From Casuarina equisetifolia (lineage: Eukaryota; Streptophyta; Magnoliopsida; Fagales; Casuarinaceae): a stretch of 64,000 nt of DNA. The position numbers were made by a program, and so were the translations under genes. Under the pieces are notes generated by a model, which saw nothing but the letters and a program-made list of their open reading frames with translations, searched no databases and was not told where the DNA came from. Shown here in pieces: positions 1 through 10,860 of the stretch (positions within the stretch are counted from its first letter, which is position 1; every line of letters begins with the position of its first letter). The stretch spans positions 12,959,583-13,023,582 of the forward strand of contig CM052359.1 of the NCBI GenBank assembly GCA_028551475.1, given 5' to 3'.

Positions 1-175
1 CTTTTACATTTTAGTTATTTTATTTTGCACTTAAATTATTGTCTTTACATTTCAGTAACTTATCTTCCAGTCTTTACCTTTCCAGTACTTTAGATTTTTT
101 AAATTCTAGTTGTTATCCCATTCCAATCTCTCTCTAATCCATAGCTCACTCCATTACCCATCATGAAATGCATCA
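1..175 (+). repeat. 3' end of the gypsy 5' LTR
   Basis: This stretch aligns base for base over most of its length with the ends of the LTRs at 3374-3964 and 7315-7948, and ends in the same terminal GCATCA. The rest of this LTR lies left of the window. Confidence 0.85.
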
Positions 176-177
176 AA

Positions 178-190
178 TGGTATAAAAGCC
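178..190 (+). other. Primer binding site of the gypsy element (tRNA-iMet type)
   Basis: TGGTATAAAAGCC, two bases after the LTR end, matches the usual plant initiator-Met primer site TGGTATCAGAGCC at 11 of 13 positions. The two mismatches fit an old, inactive element. Confidence 0.75.
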
Positions 191-689
191 TGGTTTTGGT
201 GAATGAGCTATTCTAACATATCTTTTTATCTCATCAATCTCAATTTGTTTTATGGCATCATAAATATCTCAAGAAAGAGATGGTTCTTCATGTTTATCCT
301 CACCCATTCCACTATGGCAAGCTATACATATGGTGTAGAAAAGTAAATTCGAAAAGATAAAGGCTAAATTCCAAGAGCTCAAACTCTTACTTCAGTAGTG
401 TTTGCCACCACAAAATCTAGACACTTCATTCTACTCCACCACGGTGCACCCGCCATTCTAAACAACTTAACCACCACCCCAAGTAGCCATACCTCCCTTA
501 CAAATGTTCATTCCTCAACCACCAACCCAACCATTTATACCACAAAGGCCAACACCACATATACCTTTTTACCAACAATATACAGCATACCAACCTTAGA
601 TTGCATAACAACCCTATGTACCCCTAGCATATCAACCACTGAAACCTCCACTTTAGAGACTTCCTCCACCTTTTTCATATGATGTTAAA

Positions 690-1505
690 TATGATGTTGA
701 TTCTAGTGATGAAGATACTCGGAGAAGAAGAAGAAAGAGACTAGAGGAAAATGATCAAAGTCTTTATATAGACTTTCTTAAATTTAATGGAAATCTAAAC
801 CCAAATGATTTTCTCGATTGGGTTTATGCTATGGAGATAATCTTTGAATATAAAGACTACAAGAAAGAGAACAAATGCAAGATAGCTATTCTCAAACTCA
901 AGGATTATGGTTTTTTATGGTGGGACAGTACAATGAAACTTAGGAAAAGAAATGGCTGAAATAATGTCAGAACTTGGGAGAAGCTCAAAAGGCTTTTGAC
1001 TAGGCATTTGCTTCCCTAAAAATACAAATAGGAGCTCTATCATAAGCTACAAACTTTTAAGCAAGAGGAAAGAAGTGTTAGAGAATACATTAGAGAATTT
1101 GAGAAGTTGATGATCTAATGTGATGTTTCTAAATCAGAAGAGTAGTCCATTGCTCGGTTTCTTAGGGGATTAAACCCAAATATTACTCAGATGGTGGATG
1201 TGCAACCTTATTGCTTTTTTGATGATATGTACAAATTGGCTATCAGGGTTAATAAGCAAAGAGTTTCCTCTAAAACCAAGTATTTTAACAAAGGGGATTA
1301 TGTCCAGAAGGCTATCTCAAACAACACCAGATATGGCTCTTCCAGTTAGGCTCCTAAGGAACTGGACAAGCCTAAAAACATGGAGGACAAACACACAGAG
1401 AGCTCTCAGGCCAATGCTTTCAGAAGTGAATAGTCCCAAGGAAGATGTTATAAGTGCCAAGGAGTTGGCCACTTTCAAGCTAATTGCCCTAATTGAAGGG
1501 TAATG
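690..1505 (+). pseudogene. gypsy gag remnant with CCHC zinc knuckle
   Basis: Translated pieces read as a retrotransposon gag domain: a stretch with YIDFLKFNGNLNPNDFLDW, then a region with WWDS, then VREYIREFEKLM. Near 1443-1495 comes a canonical zinc knuckle, CYKCQGVGHFQANC (C-X2-C-X4-H-X4-C), the nucleic-acid-binding tail of gag. Stop codons occur at several points, including immediately after the knuckle (CPN then TGA), and some frames shift. No functional gag can be made. Confidence 0.8.
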
Positions 1506-1659
1506 ACAATGAGTGAATGGGAGGGAATTGGAGAAGTATACCAAGCAAAGGAGCCATTAGAAAAAACAAAAGAGGAAGAATGCATAGTTGAACCAAATTT
1601 TGGTAAGCTTCTCGTCATTCACCGTACTCTCCTTTCAAAGCTTAGTTCTCAAAATGAAT

Positions 1660-2369
1660 ATAAAGAAAACATCTCCCAAATGAGGTGTATCATTGGGGGT
1701 AAGGTATACTCTATGATCATCAACAATGGGAGTTGTACTAATGTGACATCCACAAATTGGTTGAAAAGTTAAAGCTATCCACCTCTCGTCATCCATAGTC
1801 CGATAAGTTGCAATGACTAAGTCAAGGCAACAATCTTCAAGCAAAGAGACAAGTTCTAGTTTCTTTTTCCATTGGGCATAATTATATTGATGAAGTCCTC
1901 TGTGAATATCTATGGAAGCATGTCACTTATTACTTGGAAGACCGTGATAGTTTGATAGATTTGCAAAGCATGATGGGAGAAGCAACACTTATGTCGTGAA
2001 AAAGAATGGTAAGGAGATCACCCTCACACCCCTAAGCCCATCCTAGATCCATAAAACCTCAACCCTAAAAAAGCCTAGAAAAACGTGTTCATCACTCAAA
2101 CTAGAGTCAAAAAAGCCATCCTTAAACAGAAACATATATATGTCCTACTTATGGTAAAGAGAAAATTAGTAACTGAAGAAAGTGTCCCCCACCTAAAGGT
2201 TCTACCGCTCTTATCCAAATGTAAAGATGTCTTCCCTACTGACCTACCACCCAGCCTTCCACCCATTAGAGGCATTGAGCATCATATTGACCTTGTTTCA
2301 AGGGCTTCTCTACCTAACAAGCCCACTTACTATTGTAATCCTAAAGAAATCAATGAGCATTTCTACTAG
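1660..2369 (+). pseudogene. gypsy protease and N-terminal reverse transcriptase remnant
   Basis: Around 1681-1770 the translation CIIGGKVYSMIINNGSCTN resembles the retropepsin active-site region of plant gypsy elements (usual form IID-S/N-GS). Here the catalytic Asp codon reads Asn. From about 2185, VFPTDLPPSLPPIRGIEHHI is the typical start of a plant gypsy reverse transcriptase, followed by a short piece up to KEINEHFY at 2369. The YVDD core and RNase H are absent, so the pol gene has a large internal deletion. Confidence 0.8.
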
Positions 2370-3373
2370 CCCAAGATGCAAGGGGATGTTCATGCCTTCA
2401 TTTCCAAGTGTGCTACATGTTAACAAACCAAGATGCATTTCAAGCTTGGTCCCTACACTCCATTGTCAGTTCCAAGCTAGCAATGGGAAGATCTTAGCAT
2501 GATTTTTATTTTGGCTTTCCCTTATATTCAAAAGGGAAAGAATTCCACCATAGTGGTATTAATCGGTTCTCAAAGATGGGTCATTTTACACCCAATCACA
2601 AGATTGACAATGCAACTTATATTGCAAATTTGTTTTTCAATGAGATTGTGAAACTGCATGGTGTGCCAAGAACAATTGTTTCTAATAGAGATACCAAGTT
2701 TTTAAGCCACTTCTAGAGAAGTTTGTGGGTGAAGCTTGGTACCAAGTTGCTGGTCAGCACCTCTCACCACCCTAGATAGATGGGCAAAAGGAGGTTACCA
2801 ACTGGACACTGGGGACACTTGTAAGAACCTTGGTGAACAAAAATCTTAAAGATTAGGACATCAAGCTTGCACATGCTGAATTTGCTTACAATCGAGCTTC
2901 CAAGTGCTACAATTAGTCATTCATCATTTGAGGTAATCTATAAGCTTAATTCACTTACTCCTATTGAATTATCTTATTTACCCATTAATGCCCTAGTCAA
3001 CTTTGATCAAATGAACAAGCTAAATTGATGAAAAAGTTCCATGAAGAAATTTGAGTTCAAATTAAAAGAGCAAATGAGGCTTACATAAAGAAGGCCAACA
3101 AGTATAGAAGACCATTAATTTTTTAGCCCAAGGATCTCATATGGGTACACTTAAGAAAGGAAAGGGTCCTAACAAAAGAAAGAGTAGGCTCGCACCATAG
3201 GCTAATGGACCATTCAAAGTAATTGTGCAGGTTAGAGATAATGCATACAAAGTGGACCTACCAAGTGATTTTGGGGGAATCTCAACCATTTTCAATGTAG
3301 GAGATTTGTCTCCATATGTGGATGTAAACAACCCTTCAGATTTGAGGACAAACCCTCCCCAACCCAAAGAGAA
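2370..3373 (+). pseudogene. gypsy integrase remnant
   Basis: Translated fragments in shifting frames correspond to a gypsy integrase. They include the end of the zinc-binding region (QPKMQGDVHAFISKCATC), core-domain pieces (HGVPRTIVS-like, then SHHP followed by a DGQ-like stretch near 2770), and the C-terminal region VDLPSDFGGISTIFNVGDLS near 3258-3317. Several stops interrupt each frame. The coding similarity runs up to, and slightly into, the 3' LTR at 3374, as is common in this group. Confidence 0.8.
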
Positions 3374-3964
3374 TGATGTGGACACAACCAAAGCCTAAGC
3401 TAATGAGGAAGCCCAAGTTTTGTTGATTCCTTTAACAAAAAAATTAGGGTTACAATGTAATTCATTAGGTCTAAGCCTAAATAGAATAAGTGATTTATTT
3501 AGGATTTCCATATCTGTCATATTCCTATTGTTTCTAAGGTCCATGATTTATCGAAATCTTATCCCTAATTTGTTAGGATCTTATCCATGATTTGACAGGA
3601 TCTTGATTTGTTTGGATTTTATTTTCCTTGATTTTAAGGATCTTGATCCTCCTTCCAGGATTAAGTTTTTAGGATTCCTAATTTACCAAGATCCTTCCAG
3701 GATTAGGTTTTGAGGATTCCTAATTTACCAAGATCCTTCTAGGATTAGGTTTAGCTATCTATTTAAAAGGAGTGTTATTTCAGTTGTAAGTAGAACCTTT
3801 TGAGATCATAAGAAATTTTGTTCTATCCAACTTTGTCATTTCAGTAGTTTATCTTACAGTCTTTACCTTTCTAACACTTTAGATTTTTGAAATTCTAGTT
3901 GTTATCCCATTCTAGTCTCTCTATAATTCATCATTCACTCCATTGCCCATCACAAAATGCATCA
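3374..3964 (+). repeat. gypsy 3' LTR
   Basis: The LTR starts TGATGTGG and ends GCATCA, and aligns with the 634-bp solo LTR at 7315-7948 and with the partial LTR at 1-175. A TATTTAAA box lies near 3760. Positions 3646-3750 carry about 2.5 copies of a 42-bp tandem repeat containing AGGATT and CCTAATTTACCAAGATCC. The solo LTR has an unrelated 34-bp repeat at the same relative place. Confidence 0.85.
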
Positions 3965-5240
3965 CTTGTGGTTTGTCAAGGCTTATGCCTCTTTGTCAAC
4001 TTTGAAATTTGGTGAAGTTATACAATGTCACATTTGGAGAATTAGGTTTATTTCACATGTTTATTCAAACTAGTTTCCTTTTTTCCTACTCAAGTTTAAG
4101 CAAACTTGAAAGAACAATAAGTGTGTTTGATGAAATACTAGAAAAAGATGTCTTTGCACGGAATATGATGGCTTCCACTTATGTTCCAATAAGGGATATG
4201 AGTTTTTCAAGGAAATCATTTGAGAAGATGCTCAAATGGAATACTACAACATGGAAGATTTTGATTGATGGATATGCAAGAGTGAGGAATTGGAAACTAC
4301 AAAGTTATTGTTTACTCAAATGCCTAAAAAGTATATAGTTGCTTAGATAACCATGATAAATAGCTATTTTCATAACAATAACTTTAGACAAGCATTAGTT
4401 ATTTTTATGAAATGACATGCAATGAAATTAATCCTGACAAAGTTACCATGGCAACAATCATCTCGACTTGTGGCCATATTGGGGCACTTAATCTTAGAAA
4501 GGAAATACACATTTTTTGCACTGTTGAATAGGTTTTAACTTGATGTTGACATTGGGTTTGCACTGATTGATATGTATGTGAAATGTGGGAGCATAGATCA
4601 TTCACTTTTGATGTTCTTTAATTTATAGAAGAAAAATTTATTTTGTTGGAATTTAGTGATTGAAAGGCTTGCATCTCACAAATTTATAGATAAAGCACTA
4701 ATGATGTTTCACAAAATGGTGAGGAAGAAGGTGAAATCAAAGAGGGTTACATTTGTTAGTGATCTTGGTGACTACACACACATAAGACAAGAAGAAAAAG
4801 GCTAGTATAGATTCATAAGCATATCAATGATTACTTTATTGCTCTTAAAGTCAAACATTATGGATACATGGTTGATCTACTAAGCAAACTAAGTTTGCTT
4901 AAAGGTGTACTGGAGTTGATAAAAAGCATAAAAATTAAGCTTATTTGAATCATTAGGGGTGCATTGTTAGGTGAGTATAAGCTCTATAAGAATTGGGAAA
5001 TTAATCAACTTGCTATTAATGAACTATAGGTTTTAGAGCCTAACAACAATCACCATTACCACCTATTGTTTAACATATATGGTAAGAAAAATAAATAGTG
5101 TACAATTGCTAAAATTAAGGTAGCCATAAAAGATCAAGGCATAGAAAAAAGAACTCTAGGATTGAATTAGTTTACTATTTCTATGACTTGAACTCAGCTT
5201 CTAGTCATTTTTTTTTTTGGCTAAAAATAGATAGGTAGCT
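3965..5240 (+). pseudogene. Decayed E-type PPR unit A, 5'-truncated by the gypsy element
   Basis: The translation picks up in mid-protein (LVKAY-like) directly after the gypsy LTR. It then gives PPR helices such as GKLERTISVFDEILEKDVFA at 4093-4170, a second PPR near 4180-4300 and a later stretch ending in an E-domain-like tail near 5100-5230. Stops replace conserved Trp codons, for example TAG in VAWITMI near 4343, and there are frameshifts. PLS/E-class PPR proteins normally bind organellar RNA. This copy is one of a tandem family and cannot encode a full protein. Confidence 0.8.
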
Positions 5241-6444
5241 TAAGCTTGCTAGAAAGTGCCTACACCTTTTGGTTTTGATGAAACAAATTATTGTCACTGG
5301 GGTTCTTTTTAACGACACCCATGCTTTACTTATGAGGTGATAATTAATCAGGATAAAGGATCATTAAAACTTATAACAACACTATTTACAAGAAAAAAGA
5401 TAGATTAGAAAGAAAGTGATGTATCCCATCATTCCTAACAATTGCAAAATCTCACATGCCATGTTAGTAACTCATAATGTTAATATTTTATTTTCAATAC
5501 TAAAACTAGAAGGAATTCATCAAATTCATCGTGAGAAAGGAAATTGCCCACAGAAACACAAAACTATTATTGCAAATCCACAATCCTTACAATGTATTAT
5601 AAGGACAACATAATACTAAAGATTGTACATCTCAAAAATTTTCCTCCAATTACATATAAAAACCAAGAAAAGCTTTGCTAAAAAAGGATAAGAGGCTTTG
5701 CTCAAAAAATTTCCTAACAAAAGCTTTGGAATGTTATGTCAATATGTTGAAAGCTAAGGTTATGCCAACGAGTTGCACTTTCTTGTCACTCTTCAAGGTT
5801 TCTACCTCTTTGTTAGCTTTGGAGTTGGTGGAACTATATAATGTCATGCCTACTTAAGTTTGGTAAACTTGGAAAAGTAGTAAGTGAGTTTGATGAAATG
5901 CTAAAAAGAGATGGTTTTCAATGGAATACAATGGTTTCAGATTACATTCAAGCAATATGAGTTTTGCAAGGAAATTGTTTAAAAAGATACCAAAAAGAAA
6001 TATTGCAACATACAAAACTTTGATTGATGAATAGGGAAATGGGGAAATTTGAATCTACACAGTTATTGCTCACTCAAATGCCTAAAAAGAATATAGTTTC
6101 TCGGACAACCATGATAAATAACTACTTTTATAATGAGAATTTTAGAAAAGCATTAGTTATTTTAATTGAAATGATAAGGAATAGAATCAATCCTAACCAA
6201 GTTTCCATTGTAATAGTCATCACAACTTATGCCCATGTTGAGGCATTCAAAATTGGAAAGGAAATGCACCTTAATGCATTGTAGAATGGATTTTAAGCTT
6301 GATGTTTGCATTAGACATGCATTGTTTGATACGTATGCCAAATGTGGGAGCATAGATCATTCACTCTTGGTGTTCTCCAATTTGTAGGAGAAAACTTGTT
6401 TTGTTGGAACTTAGTCATTAAAAGGCCTACAAATCATGAATTTG
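5241..6444 (+). pseudogene. Decayed E-type PPR unit B, 3'-truncated at the copia remnant
   Basis: The unit starts with the shared boundary sequence AAGCTTGCTAGAAAGTGCC and a 5' flank similar to units C to G. The coding part begins near 5675 with KALECYVNMLKAKVMPTSCT and continues through PPR motifs to FCWNLVIK near 6400. It breaks off near 6444, where Ty1/copia reverse transcriptase sequence begins. Frameshifts and stops are frequent, for example near 5855 and 6283. The missing 3' part was not found beyond the copia remnant. Confidence 0.8.
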
Positions 6445-7314
6445 CAAATGAAACTCAAAAAGTCTATTTATGGCCTTAAGCAAGCTTCAAGGCAGTTAGA
6501 TCTAAAGTTTGATAGTTTTATCACTTCATATGGCTTTGTTAAGAACTTGATGAATCATTGTATATATACCAAGTTCAATGGGAATACCCCAATTTTATTG
6601 ATTCTTTATGTTGATGACATCCTATTAATGTGCAAGGATGTGGGGTTACTTCAAGAGATAAAGACATTATTATCTTTTTATTTTGATCTAAAAGATTTTA
6701 GTGAAGCTTTCTTTGTTCTTGGAATTAAGAACCATAGGGATCAATCTCATCAGTTGTTAGGTCTTTCTTAAATGACATATATTGACTGGGTTTTAATAAG
6801 ATTTAACATGCAAGATTGCAAGCTTGGGAATGCACTAATTCTTAAAGGTGACCAATTAAGTGAATTACAATTCTTTCAAAGTGAAGCTAATAGAGAATCT
6901 ATTAAGAAAGTTCCATATACGAGCATAGTAGGTAGTTTTATTTATGCACAGGTTTGCACTAGGATTGATATTGCTTTTGTAACTGGACTTCTTGGCATGT
7001 TTCAGTCTAATCTTGGTCATAATCATTAGGTTGCTACTAAAAAAGTTATTAGGTACTTGAAAAGAACAAGGGATTATATGTTGACTTATAGGCATGTAGA
7101 TGATCTATAACTCATTAGGTATTCAGACGCATACTTTGCAAGTGGTAAGGATGACTTGAAATCTACATCAAGTTATGTGTTTATAATGGTAAATAGAGTA
7201 GTGTTATGGATATGTTAAGTAGATGTTGATTACATCTTCCAACATGCAAAGTTTGTGGCATGTTATGGTGTAACTCTTTAAGCCATTTGGTTGAAAAACC
7301 TTATAAAGTTATTG

Positions 7315-7948
7315 TGATGCGGGAGTAACTATGCCAGTCCATGCTAATGGCCCAGCCCCTTTGATTCCTACTATCTAGAGTTTCCATTCCTATCAAGATT
7401 CCTACTACTTGGAGTTTCCATTTCTATCAGGATCCCTACTACTTAGAGTTTCCATTCCTGTCAGGATTCCTACTATCTCGAGTTTCTATTCCTATTAGGA
7501 TTCCTACTGTTTTAAGGTCCCTAATTTGTTGGGATCCTATGCATGGTTTGTTTAAGATCTTAATTTGGTTAGTTTTCATTTTTCTTTATCCTACCAGACT
7601 TAGGTGTTGAGTATTCTTAATTGTTCTAGCATTAGGTTTAGTCGTCTATTTAAAGACACTATTATTTCAGTTGTAAATAGAACATTATGAGAACTTTTGA
7701 GATTGGAGAAGTTATTAAATTTTGTATTCTTTAAGCTTTGCCTTTAAATTTCGTGCTCTTACTTTCCAACCTTTTACATTTCAGTTATTTCAATTCCTGC
7801 ACTTAAATTATTGTCTTTACATTTCAGGACTTTATTTTCCAGTCTTTACCTTTCCAGCCCTTTATATTTATGAATTTTTATGTTATTATTTTATTCCAAT
7901 CTCTCTAGAATCCAAAGCTCACTCAATTGCCCGTCATGAAATGCATCA
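7315..7948 (+). repeat. Solo LTR of the gypsy family, inside copia RNase H
   Basis: This 634-bp element begins TGATGC and ends GCATCA, a perfect 6-bp inverted terminal pair. It is flanked by TATTG on the left and TTTTG on the right (4 of 5 matching target-site bases). Its 3' part aligns with the gypsy LTRs at 1-175 and 3374-3964. Copia RNase H coding sequence stops at its left edge and resumes at its right edge. A 34-bp tandem repeat (about four copies, 7363-7507) and a TATTTAAA box near 7647 are visible. Confidence 0.88.
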
Positions 7949-8139
7949 TTTTGACTTCTCTAGATTTTGTTGAGAGGCCCATTTAGTTGTATTGTGATAA
8001 CCCTACTATTGTGTCATTTATTAATGACAACAAAAGTATTAAAATGGCTACGCATATAGAGATCAAATTTTTTATTGTTAAAGCAAGAGTTAAAAAGAAT
8101 GATGACATTGCAGTGGAACATATTAGAATAAATGTTATG

Positions 8140-8797
8140 TGTAATGGACTTAGAGAAAATTTATTTAAGACTTAGCTCTTAGGCTAGAATCTAAGTTAAC
8201 TTTTAACCAGGATGAAGGGGTGTTTTTGAAAAAGTAAGAGAGGTTTGAGAGACAATGATAGTAGAGAGTATAAGAACAATTTGGGAGAATTGTGTAGGGA
8301 GAAATGATCCAAAAAGATCCCTTTATATAGATGTTTGCCTTCTTTTGAGGAGTTAATGTCATACTAGTTACACATTTAGGGCAAAGTGATATATTTACAA
8401 ATGTTACTTAGAATTTAAACTTGGTTCATCAAATCAAGACAAGTATAATTCCAAACTAAAGATATTCAAATTAAGACTACTAACGTCACAACCATAAATA
8501 TTGAATCATAACAATAATCTCATTCAATATTAAAATCATTACAATCATGGTAAATGAGTAATGCTCCCCTTATTAAAGGGGTTAGTTACATCTTAATAAA
8601 TTCAAATACAACAAACATAAAATAAAACAACAATATGTGCCACTCAAGTAGACAACCCAACAATAAAGGAAACTAGGTAAGTTGGACTCGTACTTACACA
8701 ACTTAGTCCATTGGCCCATACTACAAATCTAGCACATAAAAGTCTGAATCATACTCATTCAACCAACTTGTCAACCTATATCGCTAGTCTAGAACAT
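8140..8797 (+). repeat. Second solo LTR, different family, inside copia RNase H
   Basis: This 658-bp insertion starts TGTAATGG and ends TAGAACA (TG...CA) and is flanked on both sides by TTATG, a perfect 5-bp target-site duplication (8135-8139 and 8798-8802). Removing it and one TTATG joins the copia frame HIRINVM directly to LADLLTKGL. A TATA box (TTTATATAG) lies near 8321. It shows no similarity to the gypsy LTRs here, and its parent family was not identified. Confidence 0.85.
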
Positions 8798-9667
8798 TAT
8801 GTTAGCTGACCTACTTACTAAAGGGTTAAGCCCTTCTGTGTTGTAAAAACATATTGACCACATGGGTCTTGGTTCTTCTTTTGATACTTTTGCTTAGTGG
8901 GAGCTGTTGCTTACTTTATTGTGATGTATTATAATTTTTCTTAGATGGTTTTACTTACGAAGAGTTTATGTTTACTCTATTGTTATGTATTGTTAAAGCA
9001 TTTGTTCTGTTTACTATTATGTAAACTTTGATTGATGTATATACATCTCAGTTATCTGTCAATTGTTTGATTTTCACAAGTTTGTGAGACATATATGTGT
9101 ATGTTTGAGACAAGTTATAAAGTTTTAAAGGAGGCGCAACCTTAAGTATTTGGTTAGGGCATATATTTATTAGCCATATTATAACATCTTGTTGCATACA
9201 ATATATAGATACTTAAGTACATTATACAAGATATATTATATTCTTCTGGGGTAGTTTGTCAATTACATCTTCTCACTTTAGGATGTTCTCTTAAAATAGT
9301 TGGTTAATGACTTTTGTCATTGGAGTGATATTCCTGTAAGACAGTTTTGTTAATGATGTTAGTTATTTGGAGAATAGGACTAATAAGAAGGTAACATAAC
9401 ATTTCTTTTATAATATTACTTATCCACAACACTACTGTTTTAAACCTATGTATGTAGAATGGAGAGCTCCTGTGACCATGGTAGGCACTGTCTCTCAATG
9501 GCATAGTTACTGCAATCATTCAAGAGTTTGAAGCTTTATTTGATAAGATTAGTAATAAAGGATTGTTGCTGGACTAGCACAAAATTATTTTAAAATTATT
9601 TTCATATATGAAATCTACTTTTAGTATTATTTGTTTTATGATCATTGATACAACCTAAATGGGAAAT

Positions 9668-9990
9668 TGTTAGCTCTTGTATGAGCCCACGTAATGTGGG
9701 CTTATATCAATGAGTATAAACTAATATTTCATACCATGGCAAGTCAACGTCATTTATTGATCCATTGTACTAGTACAAATATTGTACGCATTTATATTGC
9801 CCTTATTACGTATATAACATTATCTAGTGTGCATCTTCATCCATCTTATAGGTTTTGATAAGTGAGCTTATTTGTATGAACACCTTTATTAATTGACTAA
9901 GTCTCCCCTCTAGTTCTCTATTTATATACACTATAGCTTGTTGAAGGGAGAAAATAGTGATAATGGTTATAATTCTTTATACTATATTTG
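9668..9990 (+). repeat. Probable 3' LTR of the copia remnant
   Basis: It starts TGTTAGCTCTTGTATGAG right after a polypurine-like tract, the usual layout in plant copia elements. A TATTTATATA box occurs near 9930. No matching 5' LTR is present in the window, so the right end is a guess. Confidence 0.5.
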
Positions 9991-10374
9991 GCTAAGGGAA
10001 AATGCCCTTTAGGACATTTTTGCCACATCACCCATCCCCTTTCTCTCTTTCCCATTAAAATAAAGAACATACACCTTTTTACAACACATGATGAAAAGGC
10101 ACACCAATCTTATTGTTCAAGTAAGAAAGAGAGTTCATTGTGTCCACTATCCATTTGGTTTCTCCTCTCATTTGCAATGGTTTTGGCTACCTCATTGAGC
10201 CTAAGTTAGGATAGAATAGATTGGAAGACTTAACTTAAGAAATGGAGAAATCTAGTATGTTTTCTAACTCATTTTTGGTATTTCTCAAATCCCACTCGTT
10301 TTCTTCATGGTTGATGATCTAATCCCATAAAAAAAGCCTTGTTTGAGGTCATATTTTCTAACATTTAACACCCA

Positions 10375-10860
10375 TGATGTGATTAGCCAAACTCCTACAC
10401 TCAAGCAACTTCCACATTACCTTTGTCAACATTGAATTCAACCAAAGGCACTTAATTAGGTCCAAAGGATTGGATTATGTGAAAGACCTACTAGATTTTC
10501 GGTTTGAAACAATCCTCGGGGTTGCCACCGTCCGACTATGATGCAACCCAAGATATTCCGGCCTTGTGTGATTCCACTAGAAAGAATTGCTTGGCTCCAT
10601 TTAAAGAGCTATTGCTTAAGCTTAACATATTGCTTGAAGTGCCTCTAGTTTACTTGCATAATTGCGGATGGAAATATGGCTTTCGCTAGTAGAGATGGAA
10701 AAGAATTAGGCATACTGAAGGTTGTCTTTTGTCCTACTTCAGCTTATGGCTTCATGGCATATTTGGACTTTAGTGAACTTGTCAAACAAGGCATTATTCC
10801 GTTCAAAGGTATGTTTTTCTTTTCTAGGTTGCCATCATTCTTTGTCTGCATGGGTAAGTT
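10375..10860 (+). pseudogene. UGT85A-like UDP-glycosyltransferase pseudogene fragment
   Basis: Three shifted frames rebuild the acceptor-binding N-terminal half of a plant family 1 glycosyltransferase of the UGT85A type. LAKLLHSSNFHITFVN appears near 10389-10436, FNQRHLIRSKGLDYVKDLL follows, then GLPPSDYDATQDIPALCDST near 10516-10575 and a piece up to LLEVPLV. After a shift comes ELGILKVVFCPTSAYGFMAY near 10696-10755, then SELVKQGIIPFKG. Such enzymes add glucose to small molecules in the cytosol. The fragment has stops (for example just after the first Met), at least two frameshifts and no C-terminal PSPG box. Confidence 0.8.

Larger units (their letters stand above)
1..3964 (+). mobile_element. 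Ty3/gypsy LTR retrotransposon, internally deleted and degenerate
   Basis: The order 5' LTR end, primer binding site, gag with zinc knuckle, protease, start of reverse transcriptase, integrase and 3' LTR defines a Ty3/gypsy element. Most of reverse transcriptase and all RNase H are missing: the frame passes from the RT N-terminus to the integrase N-terminus near 2369. Many stop codons and frameshifts show that it is dead. The LTRs differ clearly from each other, so the insertion is old. Its 3' end lies inside a decayed PPR unit that continues at 3965. The 5' LTR begins outside the window, so the left target-site duplication cannot be read. Confidence 0.9.
6445..9990 (+). mobile_element. Ty1/copia remnant (RT, RNase H, 3' end), split by two solo LTRs
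   Basis: From 6448 the translation reads LKKSIYGLKQASRQ, a hallmark of copia reverse transcriptase, then LYVDDILL with the YVDD catalytic box near 6607. RNase H follows to about 7314. It resumes after the first solo LTR at 7949 (LYCDNPTIVSFINDNKSIKM) and again after the second at 8803 (LADLLTKGLSPS). A polypurine-like AAATGGGAAAT followed by TG near 9668 marks the probable 3' LTR start. The 5' half is absent and stops are common. The right end near 9990 is uncertain. Confidence 0.85.
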
